DNA from: Hsuehochloa calcarea
Taxonomy: Eukaryota; Streptophyta; Magnoliopsida; Poales; Poaceae
Length of the DNA stretch: 64,000 bases
NCBI GenBank assembly: GCA_036346395.1
Contig: CM070604.1
Location: 6,929,904 to 6,993,903, forward strand
Reading direction: 5' to 3'
Shown: one piece after another, positions 46,229-57,232 of the stretch
How positions within the stretch are numbered: the first letter of the stretch is position 1
How the letters are laid out: each line of letters opens with the position of its first letter
Notes under the pieces: model-generated
The model's input: the letters and a program-made list of their open reading frames with translations, nothing else
Databases searched by the model: none
Told to the model about the DNA's origin: nothing
Translations under genes and position numbers: made by a program

Positions 46229-48400
46229 GATACGCACGTATGCCCACGGATCCCACGTTGAAAAAGATGGTCCATGCGAGCGATTTTCAAGAGCCGACAG
46301 CGCGAGGTACCGAGGCAAATGAAATGTTTCTTGTTTCTTCCTCCGTTTTTTCCAAAATTTTCTTTCCACGCACTCTTTTCGCATGACCTTCGGTCTGATC
46401 GGTATTGGTGGTCCTAAAGAGGCAAATCATGTTCATTAATCTATCTATCTTACGTCGTCTCAGACGAATAAATAAAGAAATACCGAGGTGGTTGTTTGGT
46501 TGAGAAATGGGAACGCCAACGTTAATGGAATGGAAAAACAGTGTATCTAGTGGAGGAATTGATAATTACTAAATCTGTTTGATTCAAGTGGGAAAGATAT
46601 TTATTTGACTTTGATACAAAGGTACAGAGAGTGTGATACTAGACCATGATAAGGAAGACGAATGCCTTGAAGAGACCAAATATAGAGGATGATTTGGGCG
46701 ACGACAGCGTCTCCAGGCTCCAGCAGCGGTTTGTATTATCCAGTAAATCGCGGTTTTGAAATTAATTACATGTTAAACGTGCGTGGTGACCGGCGATGAA
46801 CCAACGGCGACCCAAAACTTCAATTTTTTGACTTTTTTTTTCTGAAAGTGTAGACCTTTATAAAGTGAACAGATTTAGTTATCAAATCCTCTCGAAGAAA
46901 TGAAGAGGATACATGTTTCGTATAAGGAGGAAAAAAAAAGCTCCCCTGACTGGTGCAAAAATAATATTCAACCGCAAGGTTAGATAGATACTCACAAGAA
47001 GTGACACGTCAGCGAACAAATTTCCTGTATCCGTCGCTGCCCTGCTAGCTAAGCTAAAAGGACTTTTGGAGTTTAAAATCCGCCACACAATTGCGCACGT
47101 GAGTGGGTGCTAGCTAGGTACGAGTAGTAGTAGGAATTTGACGACACAACACAACCACGAGCGTCTTCCATGCACGAGTACGATATGCGCTGCGCGGTCA
47201 AGGTCCAGGACCGACAAGTCGCTGGCCGGCCACTTGAAAAGCGAGCAATGGCCAAGTCCCACTTGCCGACCGGTCCGGTCCGACCCATGCGCGCGCGGCT
47301 GCTTCGCCTTTTCCGCAACCGTCGCGTCGGATAGGGGTCCACGCGACGTGACCGCGCCCAATCCAGCCCCGACCTGGCGAGCCCAGTCTCACTTGAGCTG
47401 TGAAGACTTCGTCTCGCATCTTTCTCTCTCTCTCATCGCTGGCGTGCCCCCCCCCCCTTCCTCTTCACACGTGGAGCGCTCCGGTTCGCCGCAAGCGTCG
47501 CCGGCGCGCGCGTGTTCCACGTGCCAACCGGTACCCCTCTGGCCCTAACCAATTGTTTCTAACCAGGAGTTCAGCTTAAAACTGTTACAGGCTAACATCC
47601 GCAATGGCCAACAAGGGGGTCCTGAGGGTGATTTGGCCCCTTAGGATCGTCCCATACATTGTGTAATTTGGTCCCAAACGAAAAATACAAGGATCGGATA
47701 TTAAAACTAGTGTGTGTGCGTTGAAACGGATCTTAAATAAATAATACCATAAATGATAAATTATGTCAATGTTTAACTCGATTATGTTATGACTGAATAG
47801 TATACCATTGGAATTTTAAAACCTGCCAGGCTGCTCCCGATATTTGGTTATCAACCTACCTTTCCCTTTACCGCTCTAGCCCTATCAAAAGGAGGAAAAA
47901 AATCCCCACTTTTACTACTCAATCTCTTTTCATTACATGTATCATAAATAGTTAACATCCAGAAATTTATCAATTTACATAAAATATCTTTGATGATAAT
48001 TTTTCTCAAATCTATGCAAAGATCACTTATGAAATCAAAGACTAATACCACAGTGATACAAGCTATTTTTTGATAAAATACAGCACTGAATTTCATTGAT
48101 AGAAGAGGGAATTCATAAGGTTTCAACCGTCTACAATTGAACAGAGTAAAAATTGATGAAATTGCATATCCTAAAGTACTCAAAATCAACACCGTTTATT
48201 ATACCTTGTTAGCACTTGCATTCATTGAGCCCCGGTATTTCTATGCATACTGCCCCATATCAATTTCAACTACAGTAACACAACCCATGTATATACACCA
48301 TTACAGAAATGAAAGGGTCATTTTCCACAGTTGGAACCTAAATAATGAAGTTGCAGATTCATTGGTCGAGGCAAGAATATGAGACAAAAGATAGTTGCAC
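46229..48400. other. Gene-free stretch
   Basis: No supported gene. A ten-C run lies near 47448-47457. AT-rich DNA from 47680 to 48400 sits where the rest of the PIP5K kinase domain would be expected, but no further matching exon is seen. Confidence 0.4.
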
Positions 48401-49290
48401 CTTCGAAACTCTTGAAACCATTATTTCTTCAATCTAAATATGAAGTTCAAATCGAGGTCTTTCAGGGTAGTATACTGATCAATCTCAGTGTGTGGCTTGT
48501 CAGTTGTACGGCCAAGAGATAAGCCTTTTAGATCAAAATGTCTATGGATAGAATAATCAGAGCAGAATAGATTTCCCATTATGACAAAAAGAACCTAAGT
48601 AGTAATACAGCAGTAAACAGTCAGGGCACACATTTTGAATATTGGCAAAAATGTATATAACAAAGGTAGTGCTAAGGATGGAGAAGAAATATACAGTCGC
48701 ATTCATCTCTAACGCTAACTTGACATAATGTAGATCAAACAATTTGGTAATTAGAGTATTCTCAAATGCGCGGACATGATTGTAGTAAGCTGGAAGCATC
48801 TTCAGAAGCATCTGTAATGTAAACGTGTTTCTTGCATTCAGAATAAAACTTCTGGCCTTATTTATGAAGCTTGAAAAGTTTAGAGACAGAAGGAACCATA
48901 AAGGACAAACCTTTACTTATAATTTCTTCATTGTCTTTATCAAGTACCGATCATCATTTGTTAGGCAAAAGAAGCATCCACTCTTACCAGGAGATGAGAG
49001 CTCTCGCGCCCATTGGCCGTCCTGTTCCCTGAATAATACAGCGACTTCTGCAGCTACGCTGACTCGGTGCTGCCACGCATGAAGCCCGGCAAAGTCCCTC
49101 GCGAACACGTCACGGGGATCACGCGTCATCGGGGACGTCGCCGCCGGAGACCGGTAGTACACGCACTTCGACTGGACAATGCCGGTGGGGCTGTCGCGCG
49201 TCCAGTAGCCGACATAGACGCTGCCATCGGCCCAGAGGAAGGTGCCCTGATCGCGTGGGCAGGCGTCCTCCCAACCAAAGTTGGCGGCGA
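48401..49290 (-). pseudogene. Phosphatidylinositol 4-phosphate 5-kinase (PIP5K) fragment
   Basis: Three exons with intact splice signals remain on the minus strand. About 49290-48988 encodes the last MORN-type repeat (DQGTFLWADGSVYVGYW) and the following RDPRDVFARD linker. 48811-48695 encodes the start of the lipid kinase domain (LLKMLPAYYNHVRAFENTL). 48594-48401 encodes VIMGNLFCSDYSIHRHFDLK, LGRTTDKP and TTLKDLDLNFIFRLKK. A TAA at 48422-48424, followed by a one-base slip, breaks the conserved WFQEF block, and the rest of the catalytic domain is missing. The upstream MORN repeats are also missing or scrambled. Because introns are kept, this is a piece of genomic DNA (duplicated or captured), not a retrocopy. 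The parent would make PI(4,5)P2 at the plasma membrane. Confidence 0.8.
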
Positions 49291-49795
49291 CCGAGGAGAG
49301 GAGGGCGGAGCGGTTTGGCGTGGGGTGAGAGATAGACCTCTAGTTGGGGGAATCAAGCCGGTTGGTGGTGACGGGGGAGCTTGTCGACTGGCCAACCCAT
49401 GGGAGAGGAGACTACCGGATGAGAAGCCGACGACGAAGGGAGGCGGGCCGCACGAGAAGACAATATGATAACCTTCGTGAGTTGTCGGTGCTGGGGGAGG
49501 CGACAAGAAGGAAGGCAAGGATGGAACGGTGCCCCCACACAGAGGACATCGGGCGGTGCATCGTGACGGAGAAGCAGGGGAAGAGGCGAGGGACGACCCT
49601 ATGTGGAGTCGACAATGCCTAAAGGGGGTAGGGGTGGAGCAGAGCGGCATTGGCATCGAGAGGAGGGCGGGCACTGGCCACGGCGGCTCTGAGAGTTGGC
49701 GGCGACCGGGGAGAGGAGAGCGGACGGTTTGGCGTGGGGTGGGAGGGGAAGAGAAGCGAGGCGGCGGTTTGGCGTGGGGTGAGTGTGGTAAACTC
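49265..49795. repeat. Dispersed GGCGGCGACCG...GGTTTGGCGTGGGGTG repeats
   Basis: A block TTGGCGGCGACCG followed by GAGGAG and GGTTTGGCGTGGGGTG occurs at about 49280-49330 and 49695-49745, and its last part again at about 49765-49785. ORFs in this GC-rich DNA have no family resemblance. Confidence 0.7.
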
Positions 49796-51524
49796 AGAAA
49801 TATAGTAATTAAGAAAATCGCAAAAGGTAGTTGTACTCATGGGTGGGGATTTGTTGCCGTCGACAGGTTGCTGCCTCGTGGGGCCACCATTTGTCGGATC
49901 TGTCTTTCGCAAGGCTGGGAATGCTGTCACTAGATCTTCACGTCGCGGAGAGGCCGTGAGAGGGAAATCGCCACCGAATCCGATCGCCAAGAAGTGCGGG
50001 AGGGGCACCGCCGCCAGATCTCCACCTTAGTATGCACGAATATCCCATTTTTTTAAAAAAATTTATATACACACTCTTGTTAGCTATATGTTCCATTGAA
50101 TTTGGACTTTCTTGCGATTTGATAAAAAAATTTCTTATTTGGCATGCTTTTGATGCGAACTAGCAAAAGTGAGCAGTATTGTACAAAATTACAAAAATAT
50201 AATCGTAGAAAGCTAAATAGGTGCCACGTGTAACCTACAGTGCTCTCGGACCGTGATAGGAGTCGGTAGTGCTCTTAGACAACGGCACGAGAGTAGCAGC
50301 GTAGCGCAACGAAAGAGGCCACGTAATGCGCTTCCCGAGCGCATGAGAGTAGCTGGTCCAAGCATAAGCAGTCCCACGTGCACATGCATGTGTGTTCCGC
50401 GCACTGGGAGCACCGTAAGCTTTCTACCACGGTTTGAGAGCGCGACATCTTGGATGTCGCGGTGCCACATATACCTCTTGCGCTCGGTGGTATACCTTTT
50501 GCGCTCGGTGGCTCTTGCTACAGTGCATTCGTTCTACCGTGATTCAAAAGCACTGCAGGTGACATATAACGCCTGTCTAATCATTCACGATGTCATTTTA
50601 GAGTTTCATATTAACCGGAGCTAATTCTACTGTTACGAATAGAAAAGCGGCCAAAGGCGAAGACCCCTCCGTCCACCCATCCATCCGCCGAATCCTGTAG
50701 CCCGGTCTCTTTTGTCTCTCCTCAACAGTAAGCTCAGTTGACATTTGACAGTTGATCAGTCGCAGCCAGCATGGTGACAAGAGGAGGCCTGTAGATTCCT
50801 GCTGCTATCTGCAGTTGTACTAAACGTGGGAAATGCGAAGACAATGTTGCTGAGCTAGATTCGATCCGTCTACGCATGCATGCATCACATTAACTTGCAT
50901 ACTTGCTTGCTAATCAATCAAAAAAAGGATCCGAACAACGACATCGAAAATAGTATTTGCGGCTCTCGGCGAGTTCACATGTGTGAGCAGATGCGGTGGT
51001 GCCGAAAGAGAATGGCATCTTTCTTTCAGAATGCGGCTCTTTAATTAGTGCGGGATCCTGTTGACTCCAGGGTTTATAATTAATTTTGGTCAATATAGGA
51101 GTATGCATCATAGCCTGGAAATTTTAATGTGCAAATGGACCTTTTGTTTCTTCCCTTAATTTAGAGGATGTGAAGAACACCAACTTTGCCACCTTTGATG
51201 TCGTCTTGCCACGAGAACAATTCAGGAGAGACCATTTAAGAGAAATGGTTGAAGTAACCCAACCAATTAATTATTATAGCTCCTCCTTGATTTAGTTTAT
51301 TTTATTTTGGACGAACTACCACCGGGCATATACATCTTTTGTTGATAAAGTCCAGGGAAGATGCTGACTAGTAGTACACATAAATAATCACCAGCCATCT
51401 TCCAGAAATGGCCAGTTTAAAGGGGAAAAATCAACAAATTAAGGTGACCTAGTCTGTGATTTCTCAACTTACCCATTCTCTACTAGCTAGTATAGGTGGC
51501 CTCATACGAAGAGATCAAGCCAAA
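49796..51524. other. Gene-free stretch
   Basis: No gene is supported. Mixed composition; a short GC-rich part at 49840-50030 and AT-rich flanks. Confidence 0.4.
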
Positions 51525-51687
51525 TTTGTTCTGGTAAACCGGCCACTAGGTCCAAGTCCTGCCTGCTGCGCGCAAGATATATATGATGCATCTCGCTACC
51601 AATTCTTTTGTTCTGGTAAACCGGCCACTAGGTCCAAGTCCTGCCTGCTGCGAGCAAGATATATGATGCATCTCGCTACCAGTTCTT
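51525..51687. repeat. 82-bp tandem duplication
   Basis: TTTGTTCTGGTAAACCGGCC begins at 51525 and again at 51607; the copies differ at a few positions. The second copy is also the left end of the larger 1.8-kb duplication. Confidence 0.92.
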
Positions 51688-51861
51688 TCTCTGTCTCTCG
51701 TCAATTGGAAGTCTCTGCGCGAGCTGGGTCCAGGAGCAATGAATATTTGGAGACAAAATCAAAATGTTAGGTTCTAGCCGTTCTTGGAAATCCAGAATCT
51801 GACGAGCTAACCACATGTAGTTAGTCATGAACAAGCTCATGCTCCTATAGTGTCCCTGCTT

Positions 51862-53036
51862 CACTACTACGGAAAAGATCTTTATAGACGGTTCAAAATC
51901 GTCATCACAGACGGTTTTCTGAACCGTCTGACTTTATGGGTCAGTGATAATATAAGGTCATCACAGACGGTTTTTGAACCGTCTGTGAAAAAATCTATCA
52001 CAGACGGTTCTGAACAATAACCATCTGTGATAGTCAATTATCACAGACAGTTCTTGTTTAGAACCGTTTGTGAAAATAGACTATCACAGACGGTTTTTTT
52101 AGTGAACCGTTTGTGAAAATAGATTATCACAGACGGTTTTTTTTAGTAAAAACCGTATGTGATTGTTTTTTCTATTGCAAAAAATTCAAATTTTGAGTCA
52201 AACCAATTAATTACCGGACAATAGTTTCTATATACTCTTTTGATAGTTTGCAAGAAGGTAATTAAAAGATACTCTCTCTCTCAAACAATCAATGGCTCAC
52301 TCTCTGATGAGGACGAAGTCGAGTAGAGGCATCCATCTCGAACTGAATTGGCCTCCCTTGTCGACCACAGATGGGGGTCCAGCTCACTGAGAACAAAATC
52401 TAACAGGATGGAGGGGACATAATCAGAGTGAGAATGAAACCTGGATGGGGATTTGGGGGCAAAATTTCATGCTCACCTGAGGCCAAGATGGGGGCGGCCA
52501 AATCCGGCGGTACTAGTCGAGCCGCAGTACCCTGCTTACCGGAGGCGCGGTGAAATAGCAGAGCGCGGATGCGTGTCGGCCTCCTGCGGCAGACATGGAG
52601 CACTTGCGCGTCCCTCCTCCTCCTCCTCCTCCTCAGCCGTGTCTTCTTGCCGGGGAATCGAGAGCGGTCGGGGAGCTCGACACGGGGAGGAGAGGGAGAG
52701 GGAGAGACTGGTGGAAGGCAAGACGGAGGTGGCTATAATATATAAGGACAACGCCAAAATATTTCACCTCCCCCGCACGCGTCCAAAAAATTCCACCTTT
52801 TCACGCTGTGATGAGCTAATATCAATTTTACCATGACTTGGACGCCACCTATATTCGTTACTCTGTGATTTTACTATGACTTGACACACACAAAAATGTC
52901 TAACTCCCTGATTTTAACACTGAGTAAGGAATATAAGTAGGCATCAAAGTCATGGTTCTTAGCTCATCGTAGAGACGGTCGCGCTAGTAAAATAGTCTGT
53001 GATGAGGCATATAGTATTAGCCTTTTTGTAGTAGTG
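51862..53036. mobile_element. Non-autonomous CACTA transposon, copy 1
   Basis: The ends are CACTACTACGGAAAA and, at the right, TTTTTGTAGTAGTG (inverted CACTACTACAAAAA), with the 3-base target duplication CTT at 51859-51861 and 53037-53039. Subterminal DNA holds many direct and inverted CACAGACGGTT motifs, the presumed transposase-binding sites. The 1175-base element encodes no transposase; a GC-rich core with an open frame (about 52453-52836) has no known domain. Confidence 0.92.
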
Positions 53037-53282
53037 CTTGTAAAAAGCAAAGAAACAAAGCCACTGGTGCTTGGTCGTGAGACGAAGCATGTATTTCAAC
53101 TCTCTCTCTTACATTATATCTGTTCGTGGTAAATCTATACCTTGTTACTAACAACCATTCTTTTTGGACATGTAGATATGGTTAACTGATCAAAGAAAAA
53201 TACATATACTTTGGCCAAAGAAGTTCTCTACAAACGAGAAACTCAAGTAGTTCTCATGCGATGCATATCACATAAACAAGGA

Positions 53283-53457
53283 TCAAATCTCCTTCAAAAA
53301 AAATACATGGATGCATCTGTGGGACTCATGCTTCCTATAGAACGCTGGTCGAAAAAGCATTTCGACAAGATTTTCCTTGACAACAACCCTCCATGATACT
53401 AAAGAGCTCGTTAAGAAGTGTGTACAATGACAGTTTCATAGCAAACAAATACACCAA
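53283..53457 (+). pseudogene. Gypsy integrase zinc-finger fragment, first duplicate
   Basis: The frame reads GCICGTHASYRTLVEKAFRQ, the integrase HHCC region, and is then cut off by the tandem-duplication border. It is the twin of 55105-55270. Confidence 0.75.
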
Positions 53458-53680
53458 GTCCTGCCTGCTGCGAGCTAGATATATGATGCATCTCGCTACG
53501 GTTATTTCTCTATCTCTCGTCAATTGGAAGTCTCTGCGCGTGCTGGGTCCAGGAGCAATGAATATTTGGAGACAAAAACAAAATGTTAGGTTCTAGCCGT
53601 TCTTGGAAATCCAGAATCTGACGAGCTAACCACATGTAGTTAGTCATGAACAAGCTCATGCTCCTATAGTGTCCCCGCTT

Positions 53681-54843
53681 CACTACTACAGAAAAGATCA
53701 TTATAGACGGTTTAAAATCATAATCACAGACGGTTTTCTGAACCGTCTGACTTTATGGGTCAGTAATAATATAAGATCATCACAGACGGTTTAAGTCAGT
53801 AATAATATAATATCATCACAGACGGTTTTTGAACCGTCTGTGAAAAAAGCTACCATATACGGTTCTGAATAATAACCGTCCGTGATTTGACTATCACAGA
53901 TGGTTATTATTTAGAACCATCTGTGAAAATAGACTACCACAAACGGTTTTTTTTAGTAAAAACTGTATGTGATATTTTTCTATTACAAAAAAATTCAAAT
54001 TTTGAGTCAAACCAATCAATTGCTGGACAATAGTTTCCATATGCTCTTTCGATAGTTTGCAAGAAGGTAATTAAAAGATACTCTCTCTCAATCAATCAAT
54101 GACTCACTCTCTGATGAGGACGAGGTCGAGTAGAGGCATCCATCTCGAACCGAATCAGTCTCTCTTGTTGACCATAGATGGGGGTCCAGCTCACTGAGAA
54201 CAAAATCTGACAAGATGGAGGGGACGAAATCAGAGTGAGAATGAAACATGTATGGGGATTTGAGGGCAAAACTTCATGCTCGCCTAAGGCCGAGGTGGGG
54301 GGCGGCCAGATCCGGTGGTACTGGTCGAGCCGCAGTACCCTGCTCACCGGAGGCGCAGTGAAATAGCAGGGCGCGAATGTGTGTAAGCCTCCTGCGGCAG
54401 ACATGGAGCTCTTGCGCGCCCCTCCTTATCCTCCTCCTCCTCATCAGCTGCGTCTCCTCACCAGGGAATCGAGAGCGGTCGGGGAGCTCGACGTGGGAGG
54501 GGGGGAGGAGAGACTGGTGGAAGGCAAGGCGGAGGTGGCTATAATATATAAGGACAACGTCAAAACATTTCGCCTCCCGGCACGCGTCCAAAAAATTCCG
54601 CCTTTCTGCGCTGTGATGAGCTAATATCAGTTTTACCATGACTTGGACGCTTACCTATATTCCTTACTCTGTGATTTTACTATGACTTGGACACACATAA
54701 AAATGTCCAACTCCCTGATTTTAACATTAAGTAAGGAATATAAGTAGGCATCAAAGTCATGGTTCTTAGCTTATCATAGAGACGGTCGCGCTGGTAAAAC
54801 AGTATGTAATGAGGCGTACAATATTAGCTTTTTTGTAGTAGTG
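53681..54843. mobile_element. Non-autonomous CACTA transposon, copy 2
   Basis: Same family and same target duplication CTT (53678-53680 and 54844-54846) as copy 1. Because the flanks are also duplicated, this is not an independent insertion: one element was copied with its surroundings. Confidence 0.92.
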
Positions 54844-55104
54844 CTTGTAAAAAAGCAAAGAAAGAAAGCCACTGGTGTTTTGTCGTGAGACGAAACATGT
54901 ATTTCAACTTTCTCTCTCTTACATTATATCTGTTCGTGGTAAATCTATACCTTGTTACTAACAACCATTCTTTTTGGACATGTAGATATGGTTAACTGAT
55001 CAAAGAAAAATATATATACTTTGGTCAAAGAAGTTCTCTACAAACGAGAAACTCAAGTAGTTCTCATGCGATGCATATCACATAAATAAGGATCAAATCT
55101 CCTT

Positions 55105-55870
55105 CAAAAAAAAAATACATGGATGCATCTGTGGGACTCATGCTTCCTATAGAACGTTGGTCGATAAAGCCTTTCGACAAGGTTTTTACTTGCCAACAAC
55201 CCTCCATGATGCTAAAGAGCTCGTTAAGAAGTGTGTACAATGACAGTTTCATAGCAAGCAAATACACCAACCGGCTCAAAGCATTACAAACCATACCTCT
55301 TTTTTGGCCTTTTGCGGGCTAGGGTCTTGATGTCCTAGGGCCATTCCCAAAAGCACCAGGGGGTTCCAAGTTCCTTTTTTGTGGCTATTGATACGTTCAC
55401 AAAATGGATTGAAGCGAACTTGTGACTGAGATAACAATGGAAGCAACCAAGAAATTTATGATGAAAAATATGATCACTCGATTTTGTGTGCCAAGTCTGA
55501 TCATAATAGATAATGGTACCCAATTTTGGAGCACAAAATTCCAAAAATTTTGCGAAGAATTTGGTACAAAGCTATGCTATGCCTCTGTCTCCCATCCACA
55601 AAGCAATGGGACAGTCAAAAGGGCAAATGACCAAATTATGTAAATAATCAAAACTCGAGTTTTTGACCAGCTTATAAAGTGCTCGGGGGCTTGGGTAAAA
55701 TAATTACCTTCAGTATTATGAGCAATTCGCACGACCGCTAGTCGCGCTACAGGCGTAGCACCATTTTTCTTAGTTTTTGGTGCTGAAGCTATGCTTCCAC
55801 CTGAACTAAAGATTCGGTCGACGAGGGTCGAAACCTATAACGACTCACGGACAAAAACAACTTCGAGCTG
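55105..55870 (+). pseudogene. Ty3/gypsy integrase relic
   Basis: The zinc-finger region (GTHASYRTLVDKAFRQGFYL, AKELVKKCVQ then a TGA in place of the second Cys) leads through WPFA into the integrase core. The core has FVAIDTFTKWIEA (Asp 1, broken by a stop nearby), IIIDNGTQFWSTKFQKFCEE (Asp 2) and HPQSNGTVKRAN, where the catalytic Glu of the usual VERAN is Lys. Frameshifts and stops are frequent. A tail with VAPFFLVFGAEAMLPPELK follows to about 55815. It is old and inactive. The left part of the gypsy element is not present in the window. Confidence 0.88.
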
Positions 55871-55929
55871 ATGACATCAATCTACTCGAAGAAAAGAGGA
55901 ACCAAGCCTTAATCTGTTCAACAGTCTAC

Positions 55930-56330
55930 CAACATCTGTCTCTGACATAACCGCAAGACGACATGGGGGTGATATGTCTCTGACAATAACCACCCTTAAA
56001 ACGTGTGCATTGAATCAAACGACATGGTGCCTCTTGATGTGGACAACTGCCACCCCTTCATGCGCTATATAAGGAGTAAAGTCAGTGAATAGAGGAGAGA
56101 AGATGATCGAGGGATCAAGTGATCAAGCGATCAAGAGATTCAACAGCTACAACAAAAGACAGAAGTCATCAAGCCCTAGTTTTAGTGACTTACTTCTTGT
56201 TGTAAATATAATCAATACATCAACACAGTAGTATGGTTACTATTCTATCAGGAGAAGGTCTGGACATGTATAAAATTATCGTGTCCTTTTCTGTGTGGTT
56301 TCACTCTAAAAGAACCCCCAGTATTCATTC
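55930..56330 (+). repeat. Probable 3' LTR of the gypsy relic
   Basis: After the integrase, the DNA has the shape of a gypsy LTR: TATATAAG at 56066-56073, a purine-rich leader with GATCAAG repeats (56100-56145) and a polyadenylation-like segment with TGTAAATATAATCAATACATC near 56200. Exact ends were not found. Confidence 0.5.
56066..56073 (+). promoter_or_regulatory. TATA box of the gypsy LTR
   Basis: TATATAAG in the predicted LTR, about 35 bases before a purine-rich leader. Confidence 0.45.
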
Positions 56331-57114
56331 ATAAGATCGATACTAAACCATCAACAACACTATCCGTCAAATTATTCGTGACCGATTTGATTCCGATCTG
56401 CATCCGCCCTATGCCCGTATCCTGGAAAATCCGTATTCGTGTCTCCATATCCAACTCTGAATTTGGAGTAAAAATATAGGTTAGAATACAGAAAAAGCAA
56501 TATCCGTCCGACCCGTTTTCACCTGTAATGCCAACCATTGCATAGCTCAATGACGTGGTAGAACCGGTGAACATTAGGTTATTAGCCACTCTTAGAAAAT
56601 TTGATACGGAAAATTACCGGCTGGCATAGCCGGTAACCAGCCACCAAGATTTTAAAAGACAAAAAAATAAAATAAATCAATCCTCCTAGAGTGTCCCTGC
56701 CCTCTTTTTTCCGTCCTAATTGGAGTGCCAAACTGTAACCCCCCCGGTTGTTGCCATGTGGTGGTTTTCCTTGACCACGGAGACTCCCCCCCAACCTCAG
56801 CACACGCACCCTACCTTTCCTAGCTTTCAAGTGCTTCTCTGCCCCACCCACCCACTTTGACAAACTAAACAAGCCCACTAATTAAGTGACCCCCCGATCC
56901 AGAATAATTAACATCGACCATAGATCACATCGATCGATTCCCTCATGCTAAAATTCGAACACAAAAATCTGCTAGCTACAATGCCATTCTTCTTCCGACT
57001 TCATATTCTATCGCGACCAAGACGACGACAAAGCCCAAGATGCTTCCTCCCAAGCCGTCCCTCTCCGTTCAACTCGACCGGCCTCCTCTTCCTACTACTC
57101 CTTCCTCCTCTGCC
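56331..57114 (+). other. Upstream region of the WRKY gene, with MITE-like relic
   Basis: At 56380-56530 the DNA reads as a dispersed repeat (ATCTGCATCCGCCC, AATATCCGTCCG) related to the one near 4360. Closer to the gene, two W-box cores and a pyrimidine-rich promoter are seen. Confidence 0.45.
56771..56776 (+). promoter_or_regulatory. W-box (TTGACC) upstream of the WRKY gene
   Basis: TTGACC is the WRKY-binding W-box, about 460 bases before the start codon. A second core TTGAC lies at 56857-56861. Together they allow self- or cross-regulation by WRKY factors, which is common in this subgroup, but short motifs also occur by chance. Confidence 0.4.
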
Positions 57115-57122
57115 TATATATT
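57115..57122 (+). promoter_or_regulatory. TATA box of the WRKY gene
   Basis: TATATATT at 57115-57122, within a pyrimidine-rich stretch, 110 bases before the start codon. This predicts a leader of roughly 80-90 bases. Confidence 0.6.
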
Positions 57123-57232
57123 GCCGCCTCTTCCAAGCCATGCCCCCTTCATTCGTAAACATTTAGTTTCTGGCCTTCTTCTCCCGTGCTTCCTCTTGCT
57201 AATACTTGCTGTTTACGGCGGCGAAGTAGGCC

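Larger units (their letters stand above)
51633..55270. repeat. 1.8-kb direct tandem duplication
   Basis: About 51633-53457 and 53455-55270 are collinear copies separated by no spacer. Each consists of a left arm (AAGTCCTGCCTGCTGCGAGC to CTATAGTGTCCC), one CACTA element and a right arm ending in the gypsy integrase zinc-finger region (to AAATACACCAA). The junction shares CCAA with both outer borders, so short-homology recombination or replication slippage is likely. Small indels and substitutions separate the copies. Confidence 0.92.

Noticed and set aside
49126..49674. 182-codon open frame on the minus strand
   Set aside because: It overlaps the PIP5K fragment in the wrong frame and continues into GC-rich repeats.
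53211..53396. 61-codon open frame MAKEVLYKRETQ as a gene
   Set aside because: It reads through the duplicated gypsy integrase fragment in a wrong frame.
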